Part shown: piece after piece, positions 25,555-34,524 of the stretch | Numbering within the stretch: the first letter of the stretch is position 1 | Layout: each line of letters starts with the position of its first letter | DNA from: Clostridiales bacterium | GTDB taxonomy: Bacteria > Bacillota > Clostridia > Oscillospirales > Oscillospiraceae | Length of the DNA: 64,000 bases | Reading direction: 5' to 3' | Assembly: GCA_025757645.1 (NCBI GenBank) | Contig: CP107216.1 | Coordinates: 1,673,501-1,737,500, forward strand | The notes under the pieces: generated by a model | What the model was told of the DNA's origin: nothing | The model's input: the letters and a program-made list of their open reading frames with translations, nothing else | The model's database searches: none | Position numbers and translations under genes: made by a program

Positions 25555-26688
25555 ATGGTTTATCTGGACAATGCCGCAACGACCCGTGTCTGCCCGGAGG
25601 CAGCGGAGGCGGCAGTACATATGATGACGGAGTGCTTCGGCAACCCGAGCACGACCTACAAGCTCGGCCGTGAGGCCAAGGCCGCCGTGGACAAGGCGCG
25701 CGGCCAGATCGCAAAAGCGCTCGGTTGCCAGCCGGACGAGGTGTATTTCACGTCCTGCGGCTCCGAGGGCGACAACTGGGCGCTCATCTCCGGAGCGCGG
25801 TACATGCGCCGCCGCGGCAAACACATCATCAGCTCCGCCGTGGAGCACGACGCGGTGCGCAAGTCGCTGGACTTTCTGGAAAAGGAGGGCTACGAGATCA
25901 CGCGCCTGCAGCCGGACGGCACCGGCGCCATCCCACTCGAGGCGGTGCGCGCGGCGCTGCGGCCGGACACGATCCTCGTCTCGCTCATGATGGTCAACAA
26001 CGAGACCGGCACCGTCAACGACATCGCCGCCGTCGCCCGGATGCTGAAAGCGGAAAACAGCATTGCCCTGCTGCACACGGACGCCGTGCAGGGGTTTTTG
26101 AAAGTGCCGTTCTCGGCCAAAACACTCGGCGCGGACATGATCACCATCAGCGGTCACAAGATCCACGCGCCGAAAGGCATCGGCGCGCTCTACATCCGCA
26201 GCGGACTGAAGCTGCCACCCTATATCCTCGGCGGCGGGCAGGAGCGCGGCATGCGCGCCGGTACGGAGGCCACGCCGCAGATCGCCGCCTTTGGTACGGC
26301 GGCCGAGATCGGCAGTGCGAAAATGGCGCAGGCCACGAAAACCATGGCCGAGCTGCGCGCCCACGCCATCGACCGGCTGACAGCCGAGGTGGACGGTCTT
26401 GTCGTCATCGGCGGCGGCTCGCCGCACATCCTCAGCATTTCTCTGCCCGGCTACCGGAGCGAGGTGCTGATGAACTTCCTCGAGGCGCGCGGGATCTACA
26501 CATCAAAAAGCTCCGCCTGCAAAAAGGGCGGGCGGAGCCATGTACTCGAGGCGATCGGGCTGCCGGCGAACGTGATCGACGGCGCGCTGCGCATCAGCTT
26601 TTCGCGCTACACCACGCGGGAAGACATCGACGCGCTGTGCGATGCACTGCGGGATGCAAAGCAGTCCCTCTTCCCGTCACTTCACTGA
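25555..26688 (+). CDS. Cysteine desulfurase, NifS/IscS class
   Basis: A 377-residue PLP enzyme, class I desulfurase distinct from the SufS copy at the window start. Marks are YLDNAATTRVCPEA, the AVEHDAV histidine, HTDAVQGF, the PLP lysine in ITISGHKIHAPKG, RAGTEATPQIAAFG, and the catalytic cysteine in SSACKKGG, in the long flexible loop of class I. GAGGTAAGTGATC precedes ATG 25555. It stands alone rather than in an isc operon and is divergent from mtaB, which fits sulfur delivery for tRNA modification rather than general Fe-S assembly; this is inference. Confidence 0.93.
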   Translation: MVYLDNAATTRVCPEAAEAAVHMMTECFGNPSTTYKLGREAKAAVDKARGQIAKALGCQPDEVYFTSCGSEGDNWALISGARYMRRRGKHIISSAVEHDAVRKSLDFLEKEGYEITRLQPDGTGAIPLEAVRAALRPDTILVSLMMVNNETGTVNDIAAVARMLKAENSIALLHTDAVQGFLKVPFSAKTLGADMITISGHKIHAPKGIGALYIRSGLKLPPYILGGGQERGMRAGTEATPQIAAFGTAAEIGSAKMAQATKTMAELRAHAIDRLTAEVDGLVVIGGGSPHILSISLPGYRSEVLMNFLEARGIYTSKSSACKKGGRSHVLEAIGLPANVIDGALRISFSRYTTREDIDALCDALRDAKQSLFPSLH

Positions 26689-27972
26689 ATCATCCTTTGG
26701 ATCCTTGAGCGATTCGTCCGGCACCTCCTGCGGTAGGCGCACCGGCTGCATCGTGGCATCGTCGATGTAATCCAGATCCATATATTCTGCGGTCTCCGTC
26801 TGGAGGCCGCGTTTTTTCAGCCCGTGATCGACCAGCCGCTCCAGGCCGGCATAGATCACGACGAACACCGGCACGCCCAGCAGCATGCCGATGAAGCCGA
26901 ACAGGCCGCCGCCGAGCAGGATGGCGAACATGATCCAGAAACCGTTAATGCCGGTGGAATTGCCAAGGATCTTCGGGCCGATGATATTGCCGTCGATCTG
27001 CTGCAGGACGATGATGAAAATGACGTAAATCAGGCACTTCATCGGCGAGACGAGCAGAATGATCAGCGCCGTCGGCACCGCGCCGATGAACGGGCCGAAC
27101 ACGGGGATGATATTCGTCACGGCGACGATCACGCTCACGAGCACGACATACGGCATGCGCATGATCGCGCAGCAGATATAGCAGATGACGCCGATGATGG
27201 CGGAATCAATGACCTTGCCGCTGATAAAGCCCATGAACGCCGTGTCCGTGAAGCGAATGGCCTTGAGGATGCGCTTGGACGCCTTGACGGAAAACATGCT
27301 GTAGAGCACCATCTTGGACTTTGCGAGAAACAGCTCCATATTCGACAGCACATAGCAGGCGACGACGAAGCCGATGAGCACATCGAGGATCGCACGCAAA
27401 ACGGCATAGATGCCGGTCGTCACGCTCGTGACCACCTTGCCCATGGACGGCAGCAGCGCGGTCTTCGCCCAGTCGAGCAGACTGTCGGACACATCGCCGG
27501 TCGCGGAGAGGAGCACTTCCTCTACCTCGGGATTGTTTTCAAAGAACTTGTTGATCCAGCCGGTGATCGTGTCATAGTACTCCTGATAGTTGAGCACGAT
27601 GCTCTCAACGCTCGTGTAGATCTGCGGGATGATGAGCCAGATGAGGGCGGCGATAATGATCAGGGCGACCAGAATCGAGAGCGCGACGGACAGGCCGCGC
27701 GCAAGTGAGGTGCGCACCGGTTTTTTCGGGCGGAGCTTTTTGAGCAGCGGCTCAAAGAGCTTGCGCTGGAATACCTTCGTCAGCGGCCAGAGCAGGTAGG
27801 CGATCACCAGGCCCCAGATGATCGGGCTGAGGATGCCGAGCAGCGAGCTGATCGCATCGCCGATGGATTTGCCATGCTGCAGCAGCATGTAAAACAGAAT
27901 GCAGCACGCGATCACGCCGAACGCCGTGATGCCCCAGCCGAGATATTTGTTTTTTGGATCAAATCGCTTCAT
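26677..27972 (-). CDS. AI-2E family transporter (putative permease)
   Basis: A 431-residue membrane protein of the AI-2E/PerM family with about seven to eight helices: AFGVIACCILFYMLLQ, the pair around LLGILSPIIWGLVIAYLLW, ALSILVALIIIAALIWLI, VLIGFVVACYVLSN, and the conserved C-terminal FGPFIGAVPTALIILL and ILGNSTGINGFWIMFAIL. Family members export diverse small solutes or act as sodium/proton antiporters; AI-2 export holds for few. The acidic C-terminal tail is not conserved. Its end overlaps the converging desulfurase gene by 12 bases. Confidence 0.9.
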   Translation of the reverse strand: MKRFDPKNKYLGWGITAFGVIACCILFYMLLQHGKSIGDAISSLLGILSPIIWGLVIAYLLWPLTKVFQRKLFEPLLKKLRPKKPVRTSLARGLSVALSILVALIIIAALIWLIIPQIYTSVESIVLNYQEYYDTITGWINKFFENNPEVEEVLLSATGDVSDSLLDWAKTALLPSMGKVVTSVTTGIYAVLRAILDVLIGFVVACYVLSNMELFLAKSKMVLYSMFSVKASKRILKAIRFTDTAFMGFISGKVIDSAIIGVICYICCAIMRMPYVVLVSVIVAVTNIIPVFGPFIGAVPTALIILLVSPMKCLIYVIFIIVLQQIDGNIIGPKILGNSTGINGFWIMFAILLGGGLFGFIGMLLGVPVFVVIYAGLERLVDHGLKKRGLQTETAEYMDLDYIDDATMQPVRLPQEVPDESLKDPKDDSVK

Positions 27973-28031
27973 AAACCGTCTCCCCCCATCGCGCCCGCAG
28001 CGCCCGCCAGTGTCTGTGATCAGTCGGATTT

Positions 28032-28060
28032 ATTTTACTATCATGTGCCCGCACCGTCAA
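28032..28060 (-). promoter_or_regulatory. Promoter of the AI-2E family gene
   Basis: Minus-strand TTGACG (28055-28060) and TAAAAT (28032-28037) with a 17-base spacer, about 60 bases before the start codon. Confidence 0.7.
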
Positions 28061-28230
28061 GCCGGTAATACCGGGCTTTTCGTACATTTGCGACACGGTG
28101 CGCCGTATCTTGACACGCTCTGAGCGCTTCGGTGTGCAAAAGCCTGTGTAAATTGTGGAGACTCGGACTGCTTTTCCACGCGCCCCCGGCATAGGGTGAT
28201 AAGGAGAAATCAACGGAAAGGGCTGAGCAT

Positions 28231-29361
28231 ATGAAACGATGGATCTGTCTGCTGCTGGCAGCGCTGCTGCTGCTCACACCAGCGATGGCGCTCGAGCAGC
28301 CAACGGACGAGGAGCTGAAGATATCCGCACCGTCGGCGATCCTGATGGAGCGCTCGACCGGCACGGTGTTATACGAGAAAAATGCCGACGAGCACCTGTC
28401 CCCCGCCAGCGTGACGAAGATCATGACGCTGCTGCTCATCATGGAGCAGCTCGACAGCGGCCAGCTCGATACGAGCGACATCGTGACCGCCAGCGCCCAT
28501 GCCAGCTCCATGGGCGGCAGCCAGATCTGGCTCAAGGAGGGCGAGCAGATGAGCGTCGACGAGATGCTCAAGTGCATCGCCGTCAACTCCGCCAATGACT
28601 GCGCCGTCGCCATGGCAGAGCACATCTCCGGTTCCGAGGAGGCGTTCACCAAGCGCATGAACGACCGCGCGAAAGAACTGGGCATGGAAAACACGCAGTT
28701 TCTCAACTGCACGGGGCTGACCGACGATCCCGGCCACTACACGACGGCGCGCGACATCGCGTGCATGTCCCGCGCGCTGCTGGCCCATCCGCGCATCCGC
28801 GACTACACCACCATCTGGATGGACACCGTGCGCGACGGCCGCTTCGGCCTCGCCAACACCAACAAGCTCATCCACGCCTACCCCGGCGCGACCGGCCTGA
28901 AGACCGGCTACACCCAGCAGGCTATGCACTGCCTGTCGGCCAGCGCCGAGCGCGACGGCGTGGAGTACATTGCCGTGGTGCTGCACGCGGAGAGCTCCAA
29001 GGCGCGCTTCGCCGACGCAGCGACGCTCCTCAACTTTGCCTTTGCCAACTATTCGCTCTATTCCGTCGCAGCCAACACGGTCATTCCGCCCGTGCGCGTA
29101 CGGTTTGCCGAAACGGACAGCGTGCAGCCGGTGCTCTCGGGCACGGACGCCATCGTCGTGCGCAAAGGCATGGCCGCACCGCAGACGGACATCGCGCTCA
29201 ACGAGGACCTGTGCGCCCCTCTGGAGCCGGGCGCGCAGGTCGGCACCGTAACCGTCACCGACAGCAGCGGCGACACGCTGATCCTGCCGCTGGTCGTCCC
29301 GGACGGCGCTGCGCGCATCTCGACGGCGCACCTCTGGCTGCAGCTGCTGCGCGCGCTGTGA
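28231..29361 (+). CDS. D-alanyl-D-alanine carboxypeptidase (DacF/PBP5 type)
   Basis: A 376-residue secreted penicillin-binding protein that trims pentapeptide side chains of peptidoglycan. A signal peptide covers residues 1-20 (MKRWICLLLAALLLLTPAMA). The S11 catalytic motifs are all present: SVTK (SxxK), SAN (in AVNSANDCAV) and KTG (in GLKTGYTQQA). The C-terminal PBP5_C beta domain occupies about residues 270-355, and a final hydrophobic helix (AHLWLQLLRAL) could anchor it. Spore-formers often have several; dedicated sporulation role cannot be told. Confidence 0.95.
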   Translation: MKRWICLLLAALLLLTPAMALEQPTDEELKISAPSAILMERSTGTVLYEKNADEHLSPASVTKIMTLLLIMEQLDSGQLDTSDIVTASAHASSMGGSQIWLKEGEQMSVDEMLKCIAVNSANDCAVAMAEHISGSEEAFTKRMNDRAKELGMENTQFLNCTGLTDDPGHYTTARDIACMSRALLAHPRIRDYTTIWMDTVRDGRFGLANTNKLIHAYPGATGLKTGYTQQAMHCLSASAERDGVEYIAVVLHAESSKARFADAATLLNFAFANYSLYSVAANTVIPPVRVRFAETDSVQPVLSGTDAIVVRKGMAAPQTDIALNEDLCAPLEPGAQVGTVTVTDSSGDTLILPLVVPDGAARISTAHLWLQLLRAL

Positions 29362-29376
29362 GCGACAGATTTCCGG

Positions 29377-29404
29377 TTGCGAAATCCCGATTTTCGTGTA
29401 TACT
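29377..29404 (+). promoter_or_regulatory. pgi promoter
   Basis: TTGCGA (29377-29382) and TATACT (29399-29404) with a 16-base spacer, 32 bases before the pgi start. Confidence 0.6.
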
Positions 29405-29435
29405 GGTGATATTCTTTAAGAGAGAGGGCATCGCA

Positions 29436-30716
29436 ATGATCAAAGTGGATCTCTCCGGCGCGGCCGGATTTTTTGACCCCGCAGGGCCGGACTACGCGGC
29501 CGCTGCACAGGCACACCGCACGCTGCTCGAGCACACGGGCGCCGGTGCGGATTTTACCGGCTGGCTCGATCTGCCGGAGCGTATGCAAAGCGGAGAGCTC
29601 AAGCAGATCCTCGCCGCCGCATCCCGCATCCGCGGCCGCTCGCAGGCGCTGGTCGTCGTGGGCATCGGCGGGTCATATCTCGGCGCGAAGGGCGCCTTAG
29701 AGCTGCTGCGGCCGCGGCCGCAGCCCGGCGACCCGAAAATCCTCTTTGCCGGCAACTCCCTGTCGCCGGACGCGCTGATGCATCTGCTCGAGGAGCTGGG
29801 CGATCTGGACTTTGACCTGAACGTCGTCTCCAAATCCGGCACAACGCTCGAGCCCGCGCTCGCGTTCCGGATGTTCCGCGGCCTGCTGGAGGCAAAGTAC
29901 GGTCCGGAGAAGGCCAAAAAGCACATTTTCGCCACGACGGACGCCCACCGCGGCGTACTCAAGCACATGGCGGACGAAGAGGGCTGGGAGACTTTCGTCG
30001 TGCCGGACGACGTCGGCGGGCGCTACAGCGTGCTGTCCGCCGTCGGCCTGCTGCCGATGGCCGCCGCCGGTATTGATGTACAGACCGTGATCGGCGAGGC
30101 CGGCGAGGCTTTCGCCGCCATGAGCGCGCAGTCGCCCGAAAACCCCGCCTGGCAGTATGCCGCCGCGCGCCAGCACCTGTACCAGCTCGGCAAGACGACC
30201 GAGATCCTCGCCTGCTACGAGCCGTCGTTCCGTTTCATGGCCGAGTGGTGGAAGCAGCTCTACGGCGAGAGCGAGGGCAAAAACGGCATCGGCATCTTCC
30301 CCGCCTCCGTGGAATACAACGCCGACCTGCACTCCATGGGTCAGTATATTCAGGACGGCCCGCGCACGCTCATGGAGACCGTCGTCTCATTCGAGCAGCC
30401 GCAAAATGAGTTCACCGTCCCGTTCGCCATGGGCGACCCCGACCGGCTCAACTACCTTGCCGGGCGCAAGCTCAGCGACATCAGCCACATGGCGCAGGAA
30501 GCCGTCAAGGCCGCGCACATCGCAGGCGGTGTGCCGAATCTGGAGGTGCGCGTGCCGAAGCGCGACGAGGCCGGGTTTGCCTGGCTCGTGTGCTTCTTCG
30601 AGCTGGCATGTGCCATTTCGGGCTATATGTCCGGCGTCAATCCGTTCGATCAGCCCGGCGTGGAAGCATATAAGAAGAATATGTTCTCTCTGCTCGGCAA
30701 GCCGGAGGCAAACTGA
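29436..30716 (+). CDS. pgi: Glucose-6-phosphate isomerase
   Basis: Interconverts glucose-6- and fructose-6-phosphate. The 426-residue length is that of the short PGI form of Firmicutes. Conserved blocks are VVVGIGGSYLGAKGALELL (phosphate site), NVVSKSGTTLEPALAF, DDVGGRYSVLSAVGLLP and the C-terminal GVEAYKKNMFSLLGK. ATG 29436 follows AGAGAGGG; the frame continues upstream only as the shadow of the D,D-carboxypeptidase gene. Single gene. Confidence 0.97.
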   Translation: MIKVDLSGAAGFFDPAGPDYAAAAQAHRTLLEHTGAGADFTGWLDLPERMQSGELKQILAAASRIRGRSQALVVVGIGGSYLGAKGALELLRPRPQPGDPKILFAGNSLSPDALMHLLEELGDLDFDLNVVSKSGTTLEPALAFRMFRGLLEAKYGPEKAKKHIFATTDAHRGVLKHMADEEGWETFVVPDDVGGRYSVLSAVGLLPMAAAGIDVQTVIGEAGEAFAAMSAQSPENPAWQYAAARQHLYQLGKTTEILACYEPSFRFMAEWWKQLYGESEGKNGIGIFPASVEYNADLHSMGQYIQDGPRTLMETVVSFEQPQNEFTVPFAMGDPDRLNYLAGRKLSDISHMAQEAVKAAHIAGGVPNLEVRVPKRDEAGFAWLVCFFELACAISGYMSGVNPFDQPGVEAYKKNMFSLLGKPEAN

Positions 30717-30803
30717 GAAAAGTTATCGTTGCAGTCGGCGCGAAAACGTGCTAATCTAGGCATAGGGTATCGCCCTGACTTTCAAAAGGAGTGTGATTGA
30801 CAT

Positions 30804-31223
30804 ATGGTCCAACTGATCATGGGTCTCAAAGGTTCCGGCAAAACGAAGCGTTTGGTGGAAATGGTCGCCACGGCCGTCCGCGAGGAATCCGGTTCTGTCG
30901 TGTGCATTGAAAAGGACAAAAAACTTACGTATGACATTCCCTATCAGGCTCGCCTGATCTACGCCTGCGACTATGCGTACGCGATGGGCTCTTACGATTT
31001 CTTTAAGGGCTTCCTCAGCGGCCTTCATGCCGGCAACTACGATATCACCCATGTGTTTGTTGACAACTTCACGAAAATGCTATCTGAGGTCTCTGAGCCG
31101 CAGATCGCGGAGTTCCTGGCCTGGCTGAATGATTTCTCCGAGCGGGAACACATTCAGTTCACCCTGTCTCTGAGCATGGATCCCGCGGTGACCGGCAGCG
31201 AGATTACAAAATATATGATCTGA
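30804..31223 (+). CDS. Small P-loop protein of unknown function
   Basis: A 139-residue protein beginning with a Walker A motif, MGLKGSGKTKRLVEMV, at residues 6-20; a Walker-B-like strand ITHVFVDNF lies near residue 85. This is far smaller than a full AAA or PilT ATPase and resembles a short conserved clostridial family of unknown role. AAAAGGAG lies 12 bases before ATG. It is monocistronic with its own terminator. No substrate or partner can be named. Confidence 0.8.
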   Translation: MVQLIMGLKGSGKTKRLVEMVATAVREESGSVVCIEKDKKLTYDIPYQARLIYACDYAYAMGSYDFFKGFLSGLHAGNYDITHVFVDNFTKMLSEVSEPQIAEFLAWLNDFSEREHIQFTLSLSMDPAVTGSEITKYMI

Positions 31224-31229
31224 CATACG

Positions 31230-31270
31230 GCAAAACCGCCGCTCCGAACATCCGGAGCGGCGGTTTTTTG
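31230..31270. terminator. Bidirectional terminator
   Basis: A 15-bp stem AAAACCGCCGCTCCG (31232-31246) with its complement (31253-31267), shared by the P-loop gene and the converging S4 gene. Confidence 0.92.
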
Positions 31271-31276
31271 CGCGCA

Positions 31277-31522
31277 TCATTCGGCGAGCTCGCGGTACAT
31301 GGCCGCAGCGTCGCCTTTTTTCGCGTTTTCCGTGACGGCGAGCACTTCCACCTTCACGGTGCGCTGGCCGAAGGCGATCTCGATCACGTCGCCGACCTTC
31401 ACGTCATACGACGCCTTGGCCGTCCGGCCGTTGACCGTGATGTGCTGACCGTCACAGGCATCGTTTGCCACGGTGCGGCGCTTGATGAGCCGCGAAACTT
31501 TCAGATATTTGTCCAGGCGCAT
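31277..31522 (-). CDS. S4-domain RNA-binding protein (RqcP/HslR-like)
   Basis: An 81-residue single S4 domain: MRLDKYLKVSRLIKRRT, DGQHITVNGR and SYDVKVGDVIEI. Small S4 proteins of this type include RqcP, which works in ribosome quality control in Firmicutes, and HslR. AGGAGG followed by six bases selects ATG 31522 over the ATG at 31528. It lies downstream of mazG and HU; in many Firmicutes a mazG-hupA-rqcP order is kept, which supports the RqcP reading. Confidence 0.85.
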   Translation of the reverse strand: MRLDKYLKVSRLIKRRTVANDACDGQHITVNGRTAKASYDVKVGDVIEIAFGQRTVKVEVLAVTENAKKGDAAAMYRELAE

Positions 31523-31575
31523 AGGCATCCTCCTGTGAAAAACGCTCCGGGTCAGGCCCGGAGCGTTTGCATCGC

Positions 31576-31851
31576 TTATTTGGAAACAGCGTCCTTGAGC
31601 ACTTTGCCGGCCTTGAAGACGGGCACGCGCGTCGCCGGGATCTCGATCTCTTCCTTGGTCTTGGGGTTGCGGCCGATACGGGAGCCGCGCTCCTTGATGT
31701 CGAACACGCCGAAGCCGACGAGCTGCACCTTTTCGCCGACCTCGAGGTTGGCGGTGATGGTGTCAAACGTCGCGTTGACGGCCTTCTCGCTGTCCTTCTT
31801 GGACAGGCCGGTCTTTTCGGCAACTGTTGCGATCAGTTCTGCCTTATTCAT
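31576..31851 (-). CDS. hup: HU-family DNA-binding protein
   Basis: A 91-residue histone-like nucleoid protein. MNKAELIATVAEKTGLSKKD begins the helical dimerization part; VQLVGFGVFDIKERGSRIGRNPKT contains the HU beta-arm signature (GFGxFxxxxRxxRxGRNPxT; quoted in part GFGVFDIKER), and PVFKAGKVLKDAV ends the protein. TAGGAGG precedes the ATG. Between mazG and the S4 gene. Confidence 0.97.
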   Translation of the reverse strand: MNKAELIATVAEKTGLSKKDSEKAVNATFDTITANLEVGEKVQLVGFGVFDIKERGSRIGRNPKTKEEIEIPATRVPVFKAGKVLKDAVSK

Positions 31852-31918
31852 GATGGTAATCCTCCTACTTCATGTTTGTGTTGGCATATGCCATGATATA
31901 GAATTCCGCACGGGTCTC

Positions 31919-32737
31919 TCACTGCCGTGCAGATTTCTTTCCTTCGTTGTCCGCGCTGGCCGTCTGCTTGGCCTGCTGCCAGAGCGGCTGCATCTGCGCG
32001 AGCGTGCGCTGCTCGAGCGGCACGCCGCTGTCCGCCGCTGCGGCCTCCATGGCGGCAAAGCGTCGGATGAATTTTTCGCACGCGGCATGGGCCGCCTGCT
32101 CGGGGTCGATGCCCGCAAAGCGCGCCACCTTCACGGCGGCAAACAGCAGATCGCCCAGTTCCTCGGTCACGGCGTCCGCGTCGCCGGAGGCCACGGCCTC
32201 GCGCAGTTCCCGCGTCTCTTCGGCGACCTTGTCGAGCGCCGCATCCGCGTCCGGCCACTCAAAGCCGGTCCTGGCCGCCTTGGCCTGAATCTTTTCACAG
32301 CGCCAAAGTGCCGGCAGACTGCGCGCCACGCTGTCCATCGCCTCGGCGGTGGTCGTCTGCGCGCGCTCGCGCTGCTTGATCGTGTCCCAGTCCGGCGCAT
32401 CCGGCTCGTCGCGCCGGAACACATGCGGATGCCGGTAGACGAGCTTTTTGCAGGCAGCGTCCGCCACATCGTCAATATCAAAATGCCCGGCCTCGCGCTC
32501 AATATCCGTATGGAACAGCACCTGCATGAGCACGTCGCCCAGCTCTTCCTTCAGGTGCGCCGTATCACCGGCGTCGATGGCCTCGCAGACCTCATACGTC
32601 TCCTCCAGGAAGTTGCGGCGGATGCTCTCGTGCGTCTGCACCTGATCCCACGGGCAGCCATCCGGCGAGCGCAGGAACGTGATGAGCGCCACAAAGTCGC
32701 GCAGGTCATAGCTTTCTTTGCAGAGAAAATCTAACAC
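31919..32737 (-). CDS. mazG: Nucleoside triphosphate pyrophosphohydrolase MazG
   Basis: House-cleaning NTP pyrophosphohydrolase. The 272-residue protein has two tandem MazG domains: first with CPWDQVQTHESI and EETYEVCEAIDAG...EELGDVLMQVLFH (EExxE and ExxD metal sites), second with KVAEETRELREAV and EELGDLLFAAVKVAR. The start is GTG 32737, following GGAGCAAAATT. The C-terminal tail (QAKQTASADNEGKKSARQ) is low-complexity. It lies upstream of HU and the S4 protein in the same direction. Confidence 0.95.
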   Translation of the reverse strand: MLDFLCKESYDLRDFVALITFLRSPDGCPWDQVQTHESIRRNFLEETYEVCEAIDAGDTAHLKEELGDVLMQVLFHTDIEREAGHFDIDDVADAACKKLVYRHPHVFRRDEPDAPDWDTIKQRERAQTTTAEAMDSVARSLPALWRCEKIQAKAARTGFEWPDADAALDKVAEETRELREAVASGDADAVTEELGDLLFAAVKVARFAGIDPEQAAHAACEKFIRRFAAMEAAAADSGVPLEQRTLAQMQPLWQQAKQTASADNEGKKSARQ

Positions 32738-32804
32738 AATTTTGCTCCTTCTGCAACCCTTTTTTCAAAAAACCATTGAAAATTCAGGATTTTTCGGTGT
32801 TATG

Positions 32805-34412
32805 TCATCTGATGTGCAGAACTTTTGCGAGCTTTTCGCCCTTCGGGATCAGCTGCAGATCGGCCAGCGTGATCGCGTGCGTTTTTACGACCGCAATCAG
32901 ATACGCCACGACCGCGCAGACCATCGACACGAGCATGGCCAGCGCCATGCGCTTCCAGCTCAGGTCGCCGCCCATGGCGGCGGACAGGCCCGCATACACG
33001 CCCCAGGCCACGACAGCCATGATGAGCGTGCTCAGCAGCGGACGCACGAGCGCCCGGCCGACATTCGGCCGCTCACGGAGCGTTTTGCACAGGAAAATGT
33101 GGTTCATGGTGCAGATGACAAGATAGCACGCGAGCGTACCGACCGGCGCGCCGGTGATATTCAGCTCCGGCACCGCGATCAGGAACCAGTTGACCGCGAT
33201 CTTCGCCAGGCCGCCGGCCAGCATGGAATAGACCGGGTAGATCTCGTGGCCGGTCGCCTGCAGGACCGCCGTCGTGATCAGTGAAATGCACACGAACACC
33301 GACGCAATGCCCAGCAGCATCAGCAGCGTTGGGCCGGCCGCATTGCTGCGCGGATAGAGCACGTTGACGATCGGGTAAGACAGCACGGCAAGCCCGATGC
33401 CCATCGGCATGGCGACCGCCGCGGAAATGCGCAGCGCGGATTCCGCAATGGTCTTCGACTGCGTATACTTTCCCTGCACGACCGCCGCCGCAATGGCCGG
33501 GACGATGCTGATCGTCATCGGCGTCACGAAAGCGGCCGGGAGATTATACAGTGTCTGCACCTTGCCGTAAACGCCGTAGAGAACGTTTGCATACGACTCG
33601 GAATAGCCAAGCGCCGTCTGCAGGCGGTACATGATGAGCTTCGTGTCCACGAGATTGATGATGCTCAGCACACTGGAGCCGAGCGCGATCGGGATGCTGA
33701 TACGCAGCAGCGTGACGAGAATATGTCCGGCGGAATCCGGCACATCCGGATCCGCGACCGGTTTTTCCGGATAGTGGCGGTGATAATAGATCGCCACATA
33801 GATCAGCGCAAAAGCGCCGCCCGCCGTGACACCGAAGATCGCCCCCGCCGATGCGACCGGCAGACTCTTGCCCGCGCGCGTAAAGCTCCACGCGAGCACA
33901 AGACCGACGGCGACCTTGCCCACGACCTCGAGGATCTGGGAGACGGTCGTCGGCTTCATGTTGCTCATGCCCTGCGCATAGCCGCGGTACGTGCTCGTCA
34001 GATACACGAGCACGAGCGCCGGCGACAGCGCCCAGATGCTCTGTGCCGCGCGGACATTGTTGAGCATCCCGGCCAGCTCCGTCGGGAACAGGAACATGAC
34101 CAGTCCGAGCAGCAGTCCGAAAATGGCAAACGTCAGCCAGGCCACGCGGAAGATCTTGCGCGCCTGCACGGGGCGGCCGAGCGTGTCCGCCTCACTGATC
34201 ATGCGCGAGAGCGCGACCGGCATACCCGCCGTGGCCATGTTGAGAAAGACATAATAAATATTATAGGCAACGGAGAAATAGCCGTATCCCTCGTCGCCGA
34301 GAATATTGCCGAGCGGGATCTTATAGATCGCGCCGAGGATCTTGATGACCACAACGCCGGCCGTCATCATGGCCGCGCCGTGGAGATAGTTCTGCTTGCT
34401 GCTTTCCTGCAA
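32805..34412 (-). CDS. SpoVB/MurJ-type oligosaccharide flippase
   Basis: A multi-spanning (about 14 helices) membrane protein of about 535 residues in the MOP superfamily, close to stage V sporulation protein B, which is needed for spore cortex synthesis, and to lipid II flippases. Recognisable are GAIYKIPLGNILGDEGYGYF, TSTYRGYAQGMSNMKPTTVSQILEV (in part YRGYAQGM) and the loop PAAFVTPMTISIVPAIAAA. The start is set at TTG 34412, eight bases after GGGGGAGGGAG; the GTG at 34442 lies upstream of this ribosome site and lacks one of its own. Cortex role is inferred from family. Confidence 0.85.
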   Translation of the reverse strand: MQESSKQNYLHGAAMMTAGVVVIKILGAIYKIPLGNILGDEGYGYFSVAYNIYYVFLNMATAGMPVALSRMISEADTLGRPVQARKIFRVAWLTFAIFGLLLGLVMFLFPTELAGMLNNVRAAQSIWALSPALVLVYLTSTYRGYAQGMSNMKPTTVSQILEVVGKVAVGLVLAWSFTRAGKSLPVASAGAIFGVTAGGAFALIYVAIYYHRHYPEKPVADPDVPDSAGHILVTLLRISIPIALGSSVLSIINLVDTKLIMYRLQTALGYSESYANVLYGVYGKVQTLYNLPAAFVTPMTISIVPAIAAAVVQGKYTQSKTIAESALRISAAVAMPMGIGLAVLSYPIVNVLYPRSNAAGPTLLMLLGIASVFVCISLITTAVLQATGHEIYPVYSMLAGGLAKIAVNWFLIAVPELNITGAPVGTLACYLVICTMNHIFLCKTLRERPNVGRALVRPLLSTLIMAVVAWGVYAGLSAAMGGDLSWKRMALAMLVSMVCAVVAYLIAVVKTHAITLADLQLIPKGEKLAKVLHIR

Positions 34413-34524
34413 ACCGCACTCCCTCCCCCGCTGAAATTTCACGTGCCGGTATACTTTACACTACCGGACAGAAAAAATCAAGGGAATGCAGCGCATTCCC
34501 CTGATTTGCGGTTTGTTTTTCCGA

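Noticed and set aside
28761..29435. N-terminal extension of glucose-6-phosphate isomerase
   Set aside because: The upstream in-frame stretch is the +1/+2 shadow of the carboxypeptidase gene; a promoter and ribosome site lie directly before ATG 29436.
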